Shown: positions 23,730-33,152 of the stretch, in pieces | Layout: every line of letters starts with the position of its first letter | Position numbering within the stretch: the stretch's first letter is position 1 | Source of the DNA: Peptoniphilus grossensis ph5 | GTDB lineage: Bacteria > Bacillota > Clostridia > Tissierellales > Peptoniphilaceae | Length of the DNA: 50,951 nt | Reading direction: 5' to 3' | Assembly: GCF_000311825.1 (NCBI RefSeq) | Contig: NZ_HE978567.1 | Location: 318,156 to 369,106, forward strand | The notes under the pieces: generated by a model | The model's database searches: none | Told to the model about the DNA's origin: nothing | The model's input: only the letters and a program-made list of their open reading frames with translations | Made by a program: the position numbers and the translations under genes

Positions 23730-23741
23730 GGAGGTTTTGTT

Positions 23742-23999
23742 ATGTTGGTTGAACTAAAAGCTAAATCACAAGTTACTATACCAAAAGACATAGTAAACTC
23801 TATGGAATTAAATCAAGGCGATCAATTTGAAGTCATAGAAGATAACGGAAAAATTGTACTCGTTCCAGTTGCAATCTATCCAGAACATGTCATTAAAAAT
23901 TTAAAAGCTGAAGTAAAAGAAATTAAGGACTCTATAAAAAATGGAGAAAGGCCAATCTTTGATTCCATTGACTCTCTATTCGAGGAGTTAGATAAGTAA
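23742..23999 (+). CDS. AbrB/MazE-type antitoxin
   Basis: An 85-residue protein. Residues 1-45 are a swapped-hairpin AbrB domain (LKAKSQVTIPKDIVNSMELN, GDQFEVIEDNGKIVLVPV) for DNA binding. The rest is an acidic helix (NLKAEVKEIKDSIKNGER, SLFEELDK) likely to cover the toxin. AAGGAGG precedes the ATG. Its stop overlaps the toxin start (TAATG). The pairing of an AbrB domain with a RelE-fold toxin, instead of MazF, is a mixed set seen in a number of bacteria. Confidence 0.87.
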   Translation: MLVELKAKSQVTIPKDIVNSMELNQGDQFEVIEDNGKIVLVPVAIYPEHVIKNLKAEVKEIKDSIKNGERPIFDSIDSLFEELDK

Positions 24000-24265
24000 T
24001 GTCTTATAAAATTACTTATTCGAAGGCCTTTAAAAAACATTACAAAAAACTATCTGATACTGAAAAGAAACAAACGAAAAAGAAACTTAATTTTTTCGTA
24101 GAAAATCCTACTCACCCATCTTTAAGAACTAAGAAGATACAAGGTACAGATGGAATATGGGAGTCTTCTGTTAACATGGATATTCGCATTCTTTGGTTCT
24201 ATGAAAATAATGAGTTGATATTTCTTTTAGATATTGGACACCATGATATCCTGGATAAGTTTTAA
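23999..24265 (+). CDS. YafQ/RelE-type mRNA interferase toxin
   Basis: An 88-residue protein of the YafQ/RelE group: YKITYSKAFKKHYKKLSDTE, helix to about residue 35, a HPSLRTKKIQGTDGIWESSV loop, the strand MDIRILWFYENNELIFLLDIG and the C-terminal GHHDILDKF. The final His and Phe are typical catalytic-end residues of YafQ-like toxins, which cut mRNA on the ribosome. It is translated with the AbrB antitoxin and ends before a clear terminator. Confidence 0.87.
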   Translation: MSYKITYSKAFKKHYKKLSDTEKKQTKKKLNFFVENPTHPSLRTKKIQGTDGIWESSVNMDIRILWFYENNELIFLLDIGHHDILDKF

Positions 24266-24308
24266 AACTAGTACTATAATAAAAACACGAATTGAAAACG
24301 AAAGTTTT

Positions 24309-24343
24309 TCGGGTGATGCATTTATGCGTCACCCGATTTTTTT
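24309..24343 (+). terminator. Terminator of the AbrB/RelE pair
   Basis: TCGGGTGATGCAT pairs with ATGCGTCACCCGA (one wobble pair) and seven T follow. It reaches the stop of the DUF1492 gene on the other strand. Confidence 0.88.
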
Positions 24344-24743
24344 ATATCTCTATATTTTTTAAAGCCTTACTATGCAATCTAAAAATATGCTGAATTGAGT
24401 AATTCATCTCCACCGCTATCTTCTCCCAAGATTCAAAACAAAGATATCTTTTTTCTAAAACGACTTGAAGTTCTTTATCTTCAATCTTTTTTATTGTTCT
24501 CACGATTTCTTTCTTTAAATCCACCAATTTATCTATATCCCTATTAATCTCTTCTTGGAGATCTACAATCTTAACGATAGTATCTTCAAGTTTTGATGAG
24601 CCTATATTAGGACTCTTAGGCATATCTGATAAGGTCGATGTAGCTTTTGTTGCTAGAGCGTTGAGTGATTCAACTTGCTCCAGCTTTGAGTTTATTCTCT
24701 TGTCTAAATAAAAAGCTTGCTTTAAATATTCTTTTGTGTTCAT
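24342..24743 (-). CDS. DUF1492-type late transcription regulator
   Basis: A 133-residue helical protein. The N-terminal half is coiled coil (YLKQAFYLDKRINSKLEQVE), the C-terminal part is a helix-turn-helix like sigma region 4 (LEKRYLCFESWEKIAVEMNY, SIQHIFRLHSKALKNI). This matches the DUF1492/ArpU-like group, placed at the end of the early genes just before the packaging module, and thought to turn on late genes. The ribosome site is TGGAGGTAAGAA. Confidence 0.82.
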   Translation of the reverse strand: MNTKEYLKQAFYLDKRINSKLEQVESLNALATKATSTLSDMPKSPNIGSSKLEDTIVKIVDLQEEINRDIDKLVDLKKEIVRTIKKIEDKELQVVLEKRYLCFESWEKIAVEMNYSIQHIFRLHSKALKNIEI

Positions 24744-24790
24744 TTCTTACCTCCATAAGTTTTGAGGTAAGTTCTCTATAGAACCTCTAC

Positions 24791-26134
24791 TCATTTTAAA
24801 TTTGCTTTTACTGCATCAATGAGTGCAGCTTGTGTTTTATTCTTATTTTCTAATGCTTTCATCACGTCTTCATCAATAGTTCCTTTAGCTAGAATATGAT
24901 GAATCACAACTGTTTCTTTCTGCCCTTGCCTATAAAGTCTGGCATTGGTTTGTTCATAAAGTTCTAAGGACCAAGTAAGAGAAAACCAAATAAGTGTTGA
25001 ACCTCCTGCTTGTAGGTTAAGTCCATGACCAGCAGATGCTGGATGGATAATAGCTACTGGCATCTTACCTTGGTTCCATTCTTTAAAGTCCTTACTTGTC
25101 TTAAGTTCTCTAACATTAAACCTATCTTTTATTCTTTTCAAATCTGACTTGTACCAATAAGCTATAAGAACAGGTTTACCATTTGCGCCCTCTATTAAAT
25201 CTTCCAAGGCATCAAGCTTTCTATCATGGATATGAATCATATTCTTATCTTCATCATAAACAGAACCTGATGCCATTTGCAGTAACTTATTAGAAAGGGC
25301 AGCAGCATTGACTGCATCTATATCTTTATCCTTAATGCTAACTACCAAGTCTTTTTTTAAGGTCTCGTAGATATCTCTTTCTTTATCTGATAGATTTACA
25401 AAGACTTCATTGTTTATCTTCTCTGGCATTTTTAGGTAATCTTCAGCTTTCATAGAAACTGTGATATCTGATATCTTTTTATAGATTGCATCTTCAGCAA
25501 AAGGCAGTGGTTTGTAGGAATATATGATTGGTCCATTTCTCTTATCTGGTTTGAAGTAGATTTCCCTATACTGACCAATAAACCTTCCAAGTCTCTCTCC
25601 CATATCAAGCAGTCTAAACTCAGCCCATAAATCCATTAGGCCGTTAGATGATGGAGTTCCAGTAAGACCAACTATTCTTTTTACCTTTGGTCTAACTTTC
25701 ATCAATGCCTTAAACCTCTTTGACCTATGAGATTTAAAAGACGATAGTTCATCAATTACGATCATATCGTAGTTGAAGGGTAGTTCGCTCTTATTTATTA
25801 GCCAGTCTACATTTTCCCTATTGATTAAATAAATATCTGCTTGTTCTTCTAATGCTTTTATTCTTTCTTTTTCACTTCCTATTGCTACTGAATATTCTAA
25901 GATATCAAGGTGAGGCCATTTTTCTATTTCTTCCTTCCAAGTATCTCTTGCAACTCTTAATGGTGCTACAATTAAAACTTTAGAAACATCAAAAGAATCA
26001 AAGAGTAAGTCTTTTATAGCCGTTAAGCTTATAACCGTCTTACCGAGTCCCATGTCCAGTAGAAGTGCTGATTCTTCATTTTCTTTTATAAATTCAGTAG
26101 CATAGTTTTGGTATTTATGTGGAGTATATTCCAA
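24791..26134 (-). CDS. SNF2-type DEAD/DEAH helicase
   Basis: A 447-residue helicase of superfamily 2. Motif I is LLDMGLGKTVISL near residue 27, motif II VIDELSSFKSHRS (DELS) near 127, motif III VGLTGTPSSNGLMD. In the second half lie PASAGHGLNLQAGG (motif V) and ARLYRQGQKETV (motif VI). Phages of this group have it beside a VRR-NUC nuclease, likely for replication or recombination. The start is TTG with CGGAGGTGACTAA in front. Confidence 0.92.
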   Translation of the reverse strand: MEYTPHKYQNYATEFIKENEESALLLDMGLGKTVISLTAIKDLLFDSFDVSKVLIVAPLRVARDTWKEEIEKWPHLDILEYSVAIGSEKERIKALEEQADIYLINRENVDWLINKSELPFNYDMIVIDELSSFKSHRSKRFKALMKVRPKVKRIVGLTGTPSSNGLMDLWAEFRLLDMGERLGRFIGQYREIYFKPDKRNGPIIYSYKPLPFAEDAIYKKISDITVSMKAEDYLKMPEKINNEVFVNLSDKERDIYETLKKDLVVSIKDKDIDAVNAAALSNKLLQMASGSVYDEDKNMIHIHDRKLDALEDLIEGANGKPVLIAYWYKSDLKRIKDRFNVRELKTSKDFKEWNQGKMPVAIIHPASAGHGLNLQAGGSTLIWFSLTWSLELYEQTNARLYRQGQKETVVIHHILAKGTIDEDVMKALENKNKTQAALIDAVKANLK

Positions 26135-26416
26135 TTAGTCACCTCCGATTCTCTTTATTATTTCATCAATGTTTTCTTTTGAGTCAAGAACATAAACCTT
26201 GAAACCTAAGTTTTTAAATTGCCTTATTCTCTTTTTCTGAATTGGTCTTGGTTCTCCTCCAGGTCTTTTTGTTTCAACAAATCCAACCTTACCTTTAGGA
26301 AGAAGTATTATCCTATCTGGTATTCCCGTCATTGAAGGAGATGTAAATTTAAGACAAAGACCTTCATGGAGTTTCACCTTGTCGACTAAGGCTTTTTCTA
26401 TTTCATTTTCTAACAT
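26135..26416 (-). CDS. VRR-NUC domain nuclease
   Basis: A 93-residue PD-(D/E)xK nuclease of the VRR-NUC type: GIPDRIILLPKGKVGFVETKRPGG holds the catalytic Asp, Glu and Lys in parts, followed by QKKRIRQFKNLGFKVYVLDS. It is the virus-type short single-domain form, next to and one base from the SNF2-type helicase. It may work with it on branched DNA. The start has GAGGTTTAT. Confidence 0.92.
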   Translation of the reverse strand: MLENEIEKALVDKVKLHEGLCLKFTSPSMTGIPDRIILLPKGKVGFVETKRPGGEPRPIQKKRIRQFKNLGFKVYVLDSKENIDEIIKRIGGD

Positions 26417-26439
26417 ATAAACCTCTATTTTTAGCCATT

Positions 26440-26538
26440 GTGCAAGTCGTGAAACTCTATTATATAACCTTTATATATAACTAAAATTTAATTTACTTAC
26501 TATATAATAGTTATATATATGACATTCACGACCTGCAC
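26440..26538. repeat. AT-rich gap framed by 14-base inverted repeats, origin candidate
   Basis: GTGCAAGTCGTGAA (26440-26453) and TTCACGACCTGCAC (26525-26538) are inverted copies with one mismatch. Between them lie about 70 nearly pure A/T bases with smaller inverted parts (ATTATATAAC and GTTATATATA). The place is directly behind the primase-helicase gene. This looks like a replication origin or a strong RNA fold; the choice is open. Confidence 0.5.
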
Positions 26539-26549
26539 TTCTTGTATTT

Positions 26550-28777
26550 TTACACAAAGTCTGACTTTAGTTTAAGTCCACTTATCACAATTCCTTGATT
26601 AGTTTTTCTCCTCATAAATCCATTGGATGAAAGAGCAGAATAAAAATCAGTTGTAGATCTTACATAGTCTCCAGTTCTTAAACAATAGGCTCTATATTCT
26701 TGATAGACTTCTCCAGACTTCTCTTCAAATGATGAATCAATCTCACAGCACTCATTTAAGAAGTGCTTGAACCAGTTATTCGATTCCTTATATTCATTTA
26801 TGGCATCAGCCACTTTTTTAGGTAGGCTGAATTTAAAATCTTCATCAATGGCTTTTTTAGCACCCTCGATTAACCACTTGAGAACTGCTCCCCCAGCCTT
26901 ATCTACTAAATAATCAGTGTAGTTTTTAATATCACTACTGCCCTCTATCTTTGCCTCAAATGGAATTACAATGAGTCTTCTCCAGGTTCCTTCATCTAAG
27001 GCACCCACCTTTGGTAGGTGGTTAGTATATAGGACAAGGGTATGAGAAGGTATGAACTTGAATGGATCTCGATATTTTTTCTCTGCTACAATCTCATCTG
27101 TAGAACAAAGCTGTTTAACATTTGAAGTATTTAACCTTAATCCTTCTTGAAGTTCAGATGCAATTAAAAGCCTTTTACTCTTGTTTCAGCAAGTTCTGGC
27201 TTGGCATTTCTCTTAGAATTAACTGTAAGAATATCTGCCGAGATTGACCCACTATATAGATTAAGGACTCTTGAGATAGTATTCCAAAATGTGGACTTTC
27301 CATTTCTTCCATCACCATAAGCTATAATGAGAGCCTCAATATAGACCTTTCCGATTAGAGAAATTCCTGCTACTTTCTGCACATATTCTATAAGTTCTTT
27401 ATCTTTTACAAAAAATGTATCTAAGGCATCAAGCCATATATCCATATTTTCATTACTTGGATCTACAGAGGTTTCTTTGGTTATATAGTCATCTGCCTTA
27501 TGCTCTCTACACTCTCCAGTTTTCAAATCTACTGTAAATGACGGAGTGTTTAACAAAAACTCATCCACATCAAGTTCTCTTTGGTCTATTTCAAGCATTG
27601 GTTTTGATTCTTTTAAAGTTGCATGGATGGCTCTGGTGTCTCCTCGTTTTACAGCATATTTCTTATATGCCTCAAGCAAAGTTAATTTATAATAAATAGA
27701 TTTTTGATTTTTATCAAAAACCTCCATTGCCTTTTTCTCACTCATAGAAGACATAATATCCCTAATTCCTGATTTCTTAATGTCTTCATCCATTTTCAAA
27801 AGTTCATTGTCTATTTCTTCTAGTTGCTTCAGAACCAATTCTTGAGAACATCCTTGTGCCTTTAGTTCAGATTCCTCCCAGTAAGAGTCGTTGTAAACAA
27901 GAAAACCTGTAGAAGGAGAAAAGCGAATTCTATCTTGGTATTCTCTTACAAAAACTTCTGCTTGACCTATGTCTGAAAATTCAGAAGGTCTTAAATTTAT
28001 GCCTTCAGTATATTCTTCAGGTGGAACATAATCTTCACTTGCAGCTATCTTTTTATAGAATTTACAAGCAGACCTCCATATTTGTTCCAGTTCATCATCT
28101 GGAAGTGGTGGTGAGCAAAGACTAGCTTTTTTATCAAATAATTCTCTCGCCTCACCTGTATTTCCATATCGAATGAGAACCCTACCTGCAAAATGGTTCA
28201 TAGTTGAATTTCTAGAGCCTTGCTGAATCAAGTCTTGAGAGTTATCAAAATCCTCAAAGTCATCTTTTAAAATATCAGTTACATATTTCCTTCCCCTAAC
28301 TATTTCAACAGCAGGATTCTTAACTCCAAAGAAAAATCTCGCCCCATCTAAGGCATTTCCATCAAAGAAAGTATAAGTCTCCGCCAACCTTTCTTTGATT
28401 CCTACATATTCAGCTAAATTTGTAATCTTAGGAATTGGAAAATATATATGCATTCTTGGTCTTGCAGCTTGCCCATTTTTTTCTTTTCTATGGTTTCTAC
28501 TGTAAACTATGACAAATTTAACTCCATCAAATATTCTCTTTAAATCGTTAGTTGAAATCCAATCATCTGGATTTTCTGAATGGTCGTTGTCTATATCCAT
28601 GGGAACACATTCTGACTCTATAAAATTATCATTGGACCTGTAGGAATTTTTATACTTAGCCATTACATGATCAAAACTCACAGCTTTCTCAAAAGACCTA
28701 ACATCTACTGCATTAACCTCATTTGGATAAATACAGTTTGACTCCACTCCTATTAAATTTGAGGTGTATATTTTCAA
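26550..28777 (-). pseudogene. PrimPol/SF3 primase-helicase, frameshifted
   Basis: The first frame (28777-27164) starts at TTG after AAGGAGGTAGCC. It carries a primase-polymerase part (MDIDNDHSENPDDW with the acidic pair, SRNHRKEKNG, RPRMHIYFPIP), a linker, and the start of a superfamily 3 helicase with Walker A GDGRNGKSTFWN. It stops after PELAETRVKGF. The other frame goes on with KRLLIASELQEGLRLNTSNV, the LYTNHLPKVGALDEGTWRRL part, and the C-terminal DUF3987/D5-like end to 26550. One base, most likely a G near 27177-27180, is missing where ETRGKR would be expected. Joined, the protein has about 742 residues. As read, the helicase is cut in the middle, so replication may be lost. Confidence 0.88.
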
Positions 28778-29164
28778 TTAGGCTACCTCCTTTATATAAC
28801 GAATCTTCATTTTTCTCTTTTCAGCGACTCTTATTTCTTCAGCCATTCCTTGGCTTATATGGTCACCAAAGACCCATACTTCTTCACATTTTCCAAGAAG
28901 GACATAATTAAAATGCATGGCAAGTCTTCTCTCACTTTCATCACTCATAAACTGAGGAAATAAAAGATGTGGTGCTATGGGAATATTTCCTCTATCCAAG
29001 GCATAGCGAGAATAAGTTCTTGCCTTAATTACATTATTTTCTACATCTCCAGAAAATGGACTGCAGATATATACCAAGGGATAGTATCTCTTCTCTGCAT
29101 TTTTAATTGCTTGATAAGGAGTGGGATCCTTGCACCCACTCCCGTTGTATAGTTCCTTATTCAT
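28778..29164 (-). CDS. DUF4406 protein, nucleoside deoxyribosyltransferase-like
   Basis: A 128-residue protein with YICSPFSGDVENNVIKARTY, SRYALDRGNIPIAPHLLFPQF and EEVWVFGDHISQGMAEEI, the pattern of DUF4406. This family has the fold of nucleoside 2-deoxyribosyltransferases, with GM-EI near the nucleotide site. It may change nucleotides during infection. The real function is unknown. It overlaps the gene before by eight bases. Confidence 0.82.
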   Translation of the reverse strand: MNKELYNGSGCKDPTPYQAIKNAEKRYYPLVYICSPFSGDVENNVIKARTYSRYALDRGNIPIAPHLLFPQFMSDESERRLAMHFNYVLLGKCEEVWVFGDHISQGMAEEIRVAEKRKMKIRYIKEVA

Positions 29165-29357
29165 AAATATCCCTCATTGTTTCACTACAAGTATTACAGC
29201 AAACTTGGGTAGAAACTAAATCTCCCTCTTCCAATACTTCAACCAAATCGACTCGAACTTCTTTTCCGCACTTTGGACAGGTGCAAAATACATTCTCATC
29301 ATTTATTTCAATGCTTACTTCCATGACATCATTTATTTTTTCTTTAACATAAAACAT
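29157..29357 (-). CDS. Small zinc-binding-type protein (66 aa)
   Basis: A 66-residue protein with two CxxC pairs, CTCPKCGKEVRVDLVEV and CCNTCSETM, likely one zinc ribbon. I chose the ATG at 29357 since GGAGGTTTATTC precedes it. It lies between polymerase and the DUF4406 gene. No function can be given; small zinc ribbons in phages often bind nucleic acid or host proteins. Confidence 0.65.
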   Translation of the reverse strand: MFYVKEKINDVMEVSIEINDENVFCTCPKCGKEVRVDLVEVLEEGDLVSTQVCCNTCSETMRDIYE

Positions 29358-29370
29358 GAATAAACCTCCA

Positions 29371-31302
29371 TTAATCTTTTTTATAAAATTCGCTTTCAAA
29401 TCCATCTGCATCAAGAATAAGTCCTGTCGCCCAACAAGGAACTATGGACATGATTTCATTTATTTCCTCGACACTAGATGAATCACTTTCTATTACAACT
29501 TCATCATGGATATGCATGACAATATTAAAACCTTTTTTCTCAAGTCTCATCATAGCCTCTGCTAAAATATCTCTGGCTATTGCTTGAACTATATTCTCTA
29601 CAAATTTTCCACCATAGGATTCAATCTTGTCCCACTTGTTTCCTACTACGACTCCTTCATAGACTACTGATTCTCCACCAAATCGATTCATCCCGATTTT
29701 TGCTTTTGGATAAGCAAGTCTTCTTTTTGAAGGAAGTTCTATAAAAAGAATGCCTTTTTCATAGCTAATAACTAGGTTCTTGTATTCTTCTTTACTTCTA
29801 GTCTTTACAACTCTTTTTACGACTGAATCTATGTCCCACCACAAGCTTACGATGTTAGGATTTGCCTCTCGCCAAGAATCGACTATTGATTGAAGTTCAT
29901 CTTCAGATAAACCCATCTCAATTCCACCCATTGCTTTTAGAGCACCTAATGCCCCTTGATAACCACAGGCTAGAGTGGCAATCTTTCCTTTTTGTCTGAG
30001 ATGTCCATTTACTCCATGCTTTTCAACTGGCACTCCAAACATCCTTGATGCTGTTCTGCAATAGATATCTTCTCCATTTTCAAAAGCGTCCAGTACCCAT
30101 TTTTCTCCTGCAAGCCAAGCAAGGACACGGGCCTCTATTGCTGAAAAGTCAGAAATAATAAACCTGGTGCCTTCTTTTGCTATAAAGGCTGTCCTTATTA
30201 ATTGGGATAAAATATCAGAAGGAGATTCATAGAGAATTTCCATCGTTTCATAATCTCTATTTTTTACAAGACTTCTAGCTAGTTCTAAATCTTTTAGATT
30301 GTTTCTCCTTAAGTTTTGAACTTGAATAAGCCTGCCTGAATACCTTCCAGTTCTATTTGCTCCATAAAATTGGATCAGACCCCTTGCTCGATTGTCTTTT
30401 CCTATTACATTTTTCATAGCATCATATTTCCTAACTGAAGACTTAGATAATTCTTGTCTAAGTTCCAATACTTCTTTTATATCTCCCTCAGTATTTTTAA
30501 GAGCAGACTTTACATCTTTTTTAGCTAAGGAGTCTATCTCTAAGCCTTTTTTATTTAGCCATTCTTTTAGCTGTAAGGGAGAATTTGGATTTTCAAGACC
30601 AGTTAATTCTATGGCTCTATCCATGTTTTCATCTCGTAATATCTCATCAAATTTAATAGCTGAATCAACTAAAGATTCATCAATTAAGATTCCTCTGTCA
30701 TTGATGTTTTGGTCTATCCAGTAGTTTTCCCATTCTGATTGAGGCATAGGAAATGTTGATAATTTTTTCTTAATAGCCATTTCTGTTTCCACATCTCTTT
30801 GGTTATATTTCTTAAAGGTAGACCACTTTTCTAAATCGTGGTGTGGTAAATTTCTTGTTCTCATACCATTTGTCTTAGTCGGTTTACAAGGAATAGAAAA
30901 ATATCTTATAAGAGCCTTTCCCTCATTCATCTTTTGCTTATCGAGTTTTAAAACCTCTCCTACTTTCTCAAGCGATAGAGGTAGGCCAAGATAGGCTGAC
31001 CAAATCATGGTGCAATACCAACCTTGAGGTTTTAGTTTCTTACCTAAAAACCTAGATAGACACACTCTTTCAAAGTTTGCGTTAAAGGCCCACTTTTCTA
31101 TACTTTTATCGCTAAGTGCTGATAATATTTCTTCAGGAATAATCTCTCCATTTGCTAAATCTATAACCTTAACTTCTCCATCATCAATAGAATAGGCAAA
31201 GAGGAGGATTTCAAAATCCTCACTCTCGGCATATTTATATACACCACTTTTGCCTAAATCAACTGAAGAATAGGTCTCAAGATCTATGGACAATCTCTTC
31301 AT
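29371..31302 (-). CDS. Family A DNA polymerase
   Basis: A 643-residue phage replicative polymerase like Pol I. The N-terminal 3'-5' exonuclease starts RLSIDLETYSSVDLG with the DxE metal site. Polymerase motif A is ISDFSAIEARVLAWLAGE near 390, motif B is LRQKGKIATLACGYQGA near 435, motif C is VMHIHDEVVIES near 610. All catalytic residues are kept. I chose the ATG at 31302; a GTG at 31311 is possible. The start lies within the end of the small membrane protein gene, so translation is coupled. Confidence 0.95.
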   Translation of the reverse strand: MKRLSIDLETYSSVDLGKSGVYKYAESEDFEILLFAYSIDDGEVKVIDLANGEIIPEEILSALSDKSIEKWAFNANFERVCLSRFLGKKLKPQGWYCTMIWSAYLGLPLSLEKVGEVLKLDKQKMNEGKALIRYFSIPCKPTKTNGMRTRNLPHHDLEKWSTFKKYNQRDVETEMAIKKKLSTFPMPQSEWENYWIDQNINDRGILIDESLVDSAIKFDEILRDENMDRAIELTGLENPNSPLQLKEWLNKKGLEIDSLAKKDVKSALKNTEGDIKEVLELRQELSKSSVRKYDAMKNVIGKDNRARGLIQFYGANRTGRYSGRLIQVQNLRRNNLKDLELARSLVKNRDYETMEILYESPSDILSQLIRTAFIAKEGTRFIISDFSAIEARVLAWLAGEKWVLDAFENGEDIYCRTASRMFGVPVEKHGVNGHLRQKGKIATLACGYQGALGALKAMGGIEMGLSEDELQSIVDSWREANPNIVSLWWDIDSVVKRVVKTRSKEEYKNLVISYEKGILFIELPSKRRLAYPKAKIGMNRFGGESVVYEGVVVGNKWDKIESYGGKFVENIVQAIARDILAEAMMRLEKKGFNIVMHIHDEVVIESDSSSVEEINEIMSIVPCWATGLILDADGFESEFYKKD

Positions 31303-31477
31303 AGCTATCACTAAGCTTTGTTAATTCTGCTAAATTATTTTTTCTATCTTCTTTTATTTGTTTTTCTATTTTTCTGATATCTCTATCTAGTTCTTTTAAC
31401 TGAGCTTGTAAAAATCCAAGCTTATACCATAAAAAGGACCAAATAGCTAAAACTATCGCTGTAATTAAATAGTCCAT
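31277..31477 (-). CDS. Small membrane-anchored coiled-coil protein (66 aa)
   Basis: A 66-residue protein. Residues 3-22 (YLITAIVLAIWSFLWYKLGF) form one membrane helix, and the rest is a charged coiled coil (LKELDRDIRKIEKQIKED). Its function is unknown. It overlaps the polymerase gene by 26 bases. It could anchor replication proteins to the membrane, but this is only a thought. The ribosome site is AGGAGGTAGAA. Confidence 0.65.
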   Translation of the reverse strand: MDYLITAIVLAIWSFLWYKLGFLQAQLKELDRDIRKIEKQIKEDRKNNLAELTKLSDSYEEIVHRS

Positions 31478-31486
31478 TTCTACCTC

Positions 31487-32038
31487 CTATGCTAAGAAAT
31501 CTTCGTCATCATCGTCCATAGCATCGAAGTCATCTGCTGCATTAGACCTATTTCCTAGAGGTTGACCATCTCTTAGCTTTTGAATATTTCCGAGACCCAC
31601 GGCCACGCCCTTATTGCCATTTACATTGTAGGCATAGAAGTTAAGGGATACCCTTGCATAAACCCCTGAGTAGACTTCACTTCTATCAAGAATTGGTTCT
31701 ACGTTTCTATCTACAATTTGAGGTGCTGTCATAGAGTTGGCATTTAAGAAATATGCATCAGCATATGCTTCATCATCTTTTTCTGTATCGCCATCTCTTA
31801 ATGGTAGTTTGATAGCTTTCTTATTAGGTTTTTTCCCATTGAATTTAGAAAGTCCTTCATCAATAGCAGCATCTACTGCTTTTTCAATTTTCTCGATTGT
31901 CTTTTGGTCGCTCTTTGGGATAATGACAGATACTGAGTATCTTTCTTTACCACCATTGATTGACTTTGGTTCCCAGACATTTGCATAAGATAATCTAACT
32001 TCACCTGTAATTACTTTTGTTTTATTCATATTTGACAT
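31487..32038 (-). CDS. DUF2815 protein, SSB-like
   Basis: A 183-residue protein of the DUF2815 type. TKVITGEVRLSYANVWEPKS opens the domain, SVSVIIPKSDQKTIEKIEKA and SGVYARVSLNFYAYNVNGNK follow, and the tail is strongly acidic (DDFDAMDDDDEDF). Family, OB-like strands and an acidic tail agree with a gp2.5-like single-strand DNA-binding protein. The ATG at 32038 was chosen for its GGAGGTAAATAAT. Confidence 0.85.
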   Translation of the reverse strand: MSNMNKTKVITGEVRLSYANVWEPKSINGGKERYSVSVIIPKSDQKTIEKIEKAVDAAIDEGLSKFNGKKPNKKAIKLPLRDGDTEKDDEAYADAYFLNANSMTAPQIVDRNVEPILDRSEVYSGVYARVSLNFYAYNVNGNKGVAVGLGNIQKLRDGQPLGNRSNAADDFDAMDDDDEDFLA

Positions 32039-32039
32039 A

Positions 32040-33152
32040 TTATTTACCTCCAAATTCTTCTTTAACATTGTCAATTTTTACTTCTTCTCGTTTATCTCTA
32101 ATGCTTACTAAGGTTAACTTTCCTTTTGGTTTTTCTAATAAGTCGGTGATATTTTCATCAAAGACTTTCTTACCTAGTAACTTAGTCATAGCTGTGATGC
32201 CAAGTAACTTTTCTTCAAAGGGATTGAATCCCAGTTCTTTTACTTTTTTTACAACTTCATCTTCATCTCGGTATTTCCTATTAGACCTACCTTCGACAAG
32301 TTTTAGATCCTTCCATCTATGACCCTTCATTGCTCTTTCTAAAGCGTAAGCCTTGATATCTTTGACCCATTGTTCCAGTTCGTCTAGTTTTGGTAGAATC
32401 TCTTCAATTTCATCGTCAGATAGTTCTGGTGGTAGAGTAAATTCATCTTGTGCTAGTTTCAGATTCTCTTCTGCTCTTTTCCTGCATCTGTTCTTTGCTT
32501 TACAGAATATGCACCATTCTCCACAAGAGAATTCCCCCTCGCCTCTATATGCTTTCTCCGCTATCTCTCTTACAGATTCTCCCCACTTATAAAGTTCTAT
32601 CTTATTGATTTCATAAGATGAGATGTTACACCTTCTTGGTTGATAGATATGAAGAATTACTTTCTCGATATCATAAATTCCATCAAGGAGAGTCAATGCA
32701 CCAAGTCCGTATAACATGAGTTGTGAATTATCTTTAGCATCTACTAAAACTCCCTGACCATACTTTAGGTCAATTACATGAAGGTCTTTTCCTCCAACAA
32801 CTACACAGTCAGCTGTTCCAAATGATTCTTTAACATATTCTGATAGGTCAAGTCTTTCTTCTACAAAGACGGCTGGACTTTCGTATCTACTTACTACTTC
32901 TGTCACATATGAAGCATATCCCTCAGTTAGCTCATCCATTTCTTCATCATAAAAATCCAAATCATCAGTAGGATCTTTTACATCTATGCCTAATAAATTC
33001 TTTAGTTTATATTCTGCTAAGGCATGAGCTGAGGTGCCTTCAAGTGCATAAGGACTAACTTCATCTTCATATTTTTGAGAGAGCCTAACGCTTGGTGGAC
33101 AGTGAATCCAGCGTGAACTACTTGAGGCGGACAATATTGCGTGAGCGCCCAT
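32040..33152 (-). CDS. DUF2800 RecB/Cas4-like nuclease
   Basis: A 370-residue protein of the DUF2800 type. AHAILSASSSSRWIHCPPSV and LEGTSAHALAEYKL open the fold; GTADCVVVGGKDLHVIDLKY carries the Asp and the D-K pair of the PD-(D/E)xK nuclease. A Cys group, CGEWCIFCKAKNRC, with the Cys near the N-terminus could hold an iron-sulfur cluster as in AddB and Cas4. It probably trims DNA ends in replication or recombination, next to the SSB-like protein. Confidence 0.88.
   Translation of the reverse strand: MGAHAILSASSSSRWIHCPPSVRLSQKYEDEVSPYALEGTSAHALAEYKLKNLLGIDVKDPTDDLDFYDEEMDELTEGYASYVTEVVSRYESPAVFVEERLDLSEYVKESFGTADCVVVGGKDLHVIDLKYGQGVLVDAKDNSQLMLYGLGALTLLDGIYDIEKVILHIYQPRRCNISSYEINKIELYKWGESVREIAEKAYRGEGEFSCGEWCIFCKAKNRCRKRAEENLKLAQDEFTLPPELSDDEIEEILPKLDELEQWVKDIKAYALERAMKGHRWKDLKLVEGRSNRKYRDEDEVVKKVKELGFNPFEEKLLGITAMTKLLGKKVFDENITDLLEKPKGKLTLVSIRDKREEVKIDNVKEEFGGK

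Noticed and set aside
26550-27008. A separate small gene starting at the GTG at 27008
   Set aside because: It is the C-terminal part of the primase-helicase; the frame is open and family-like well upstream of this codon.
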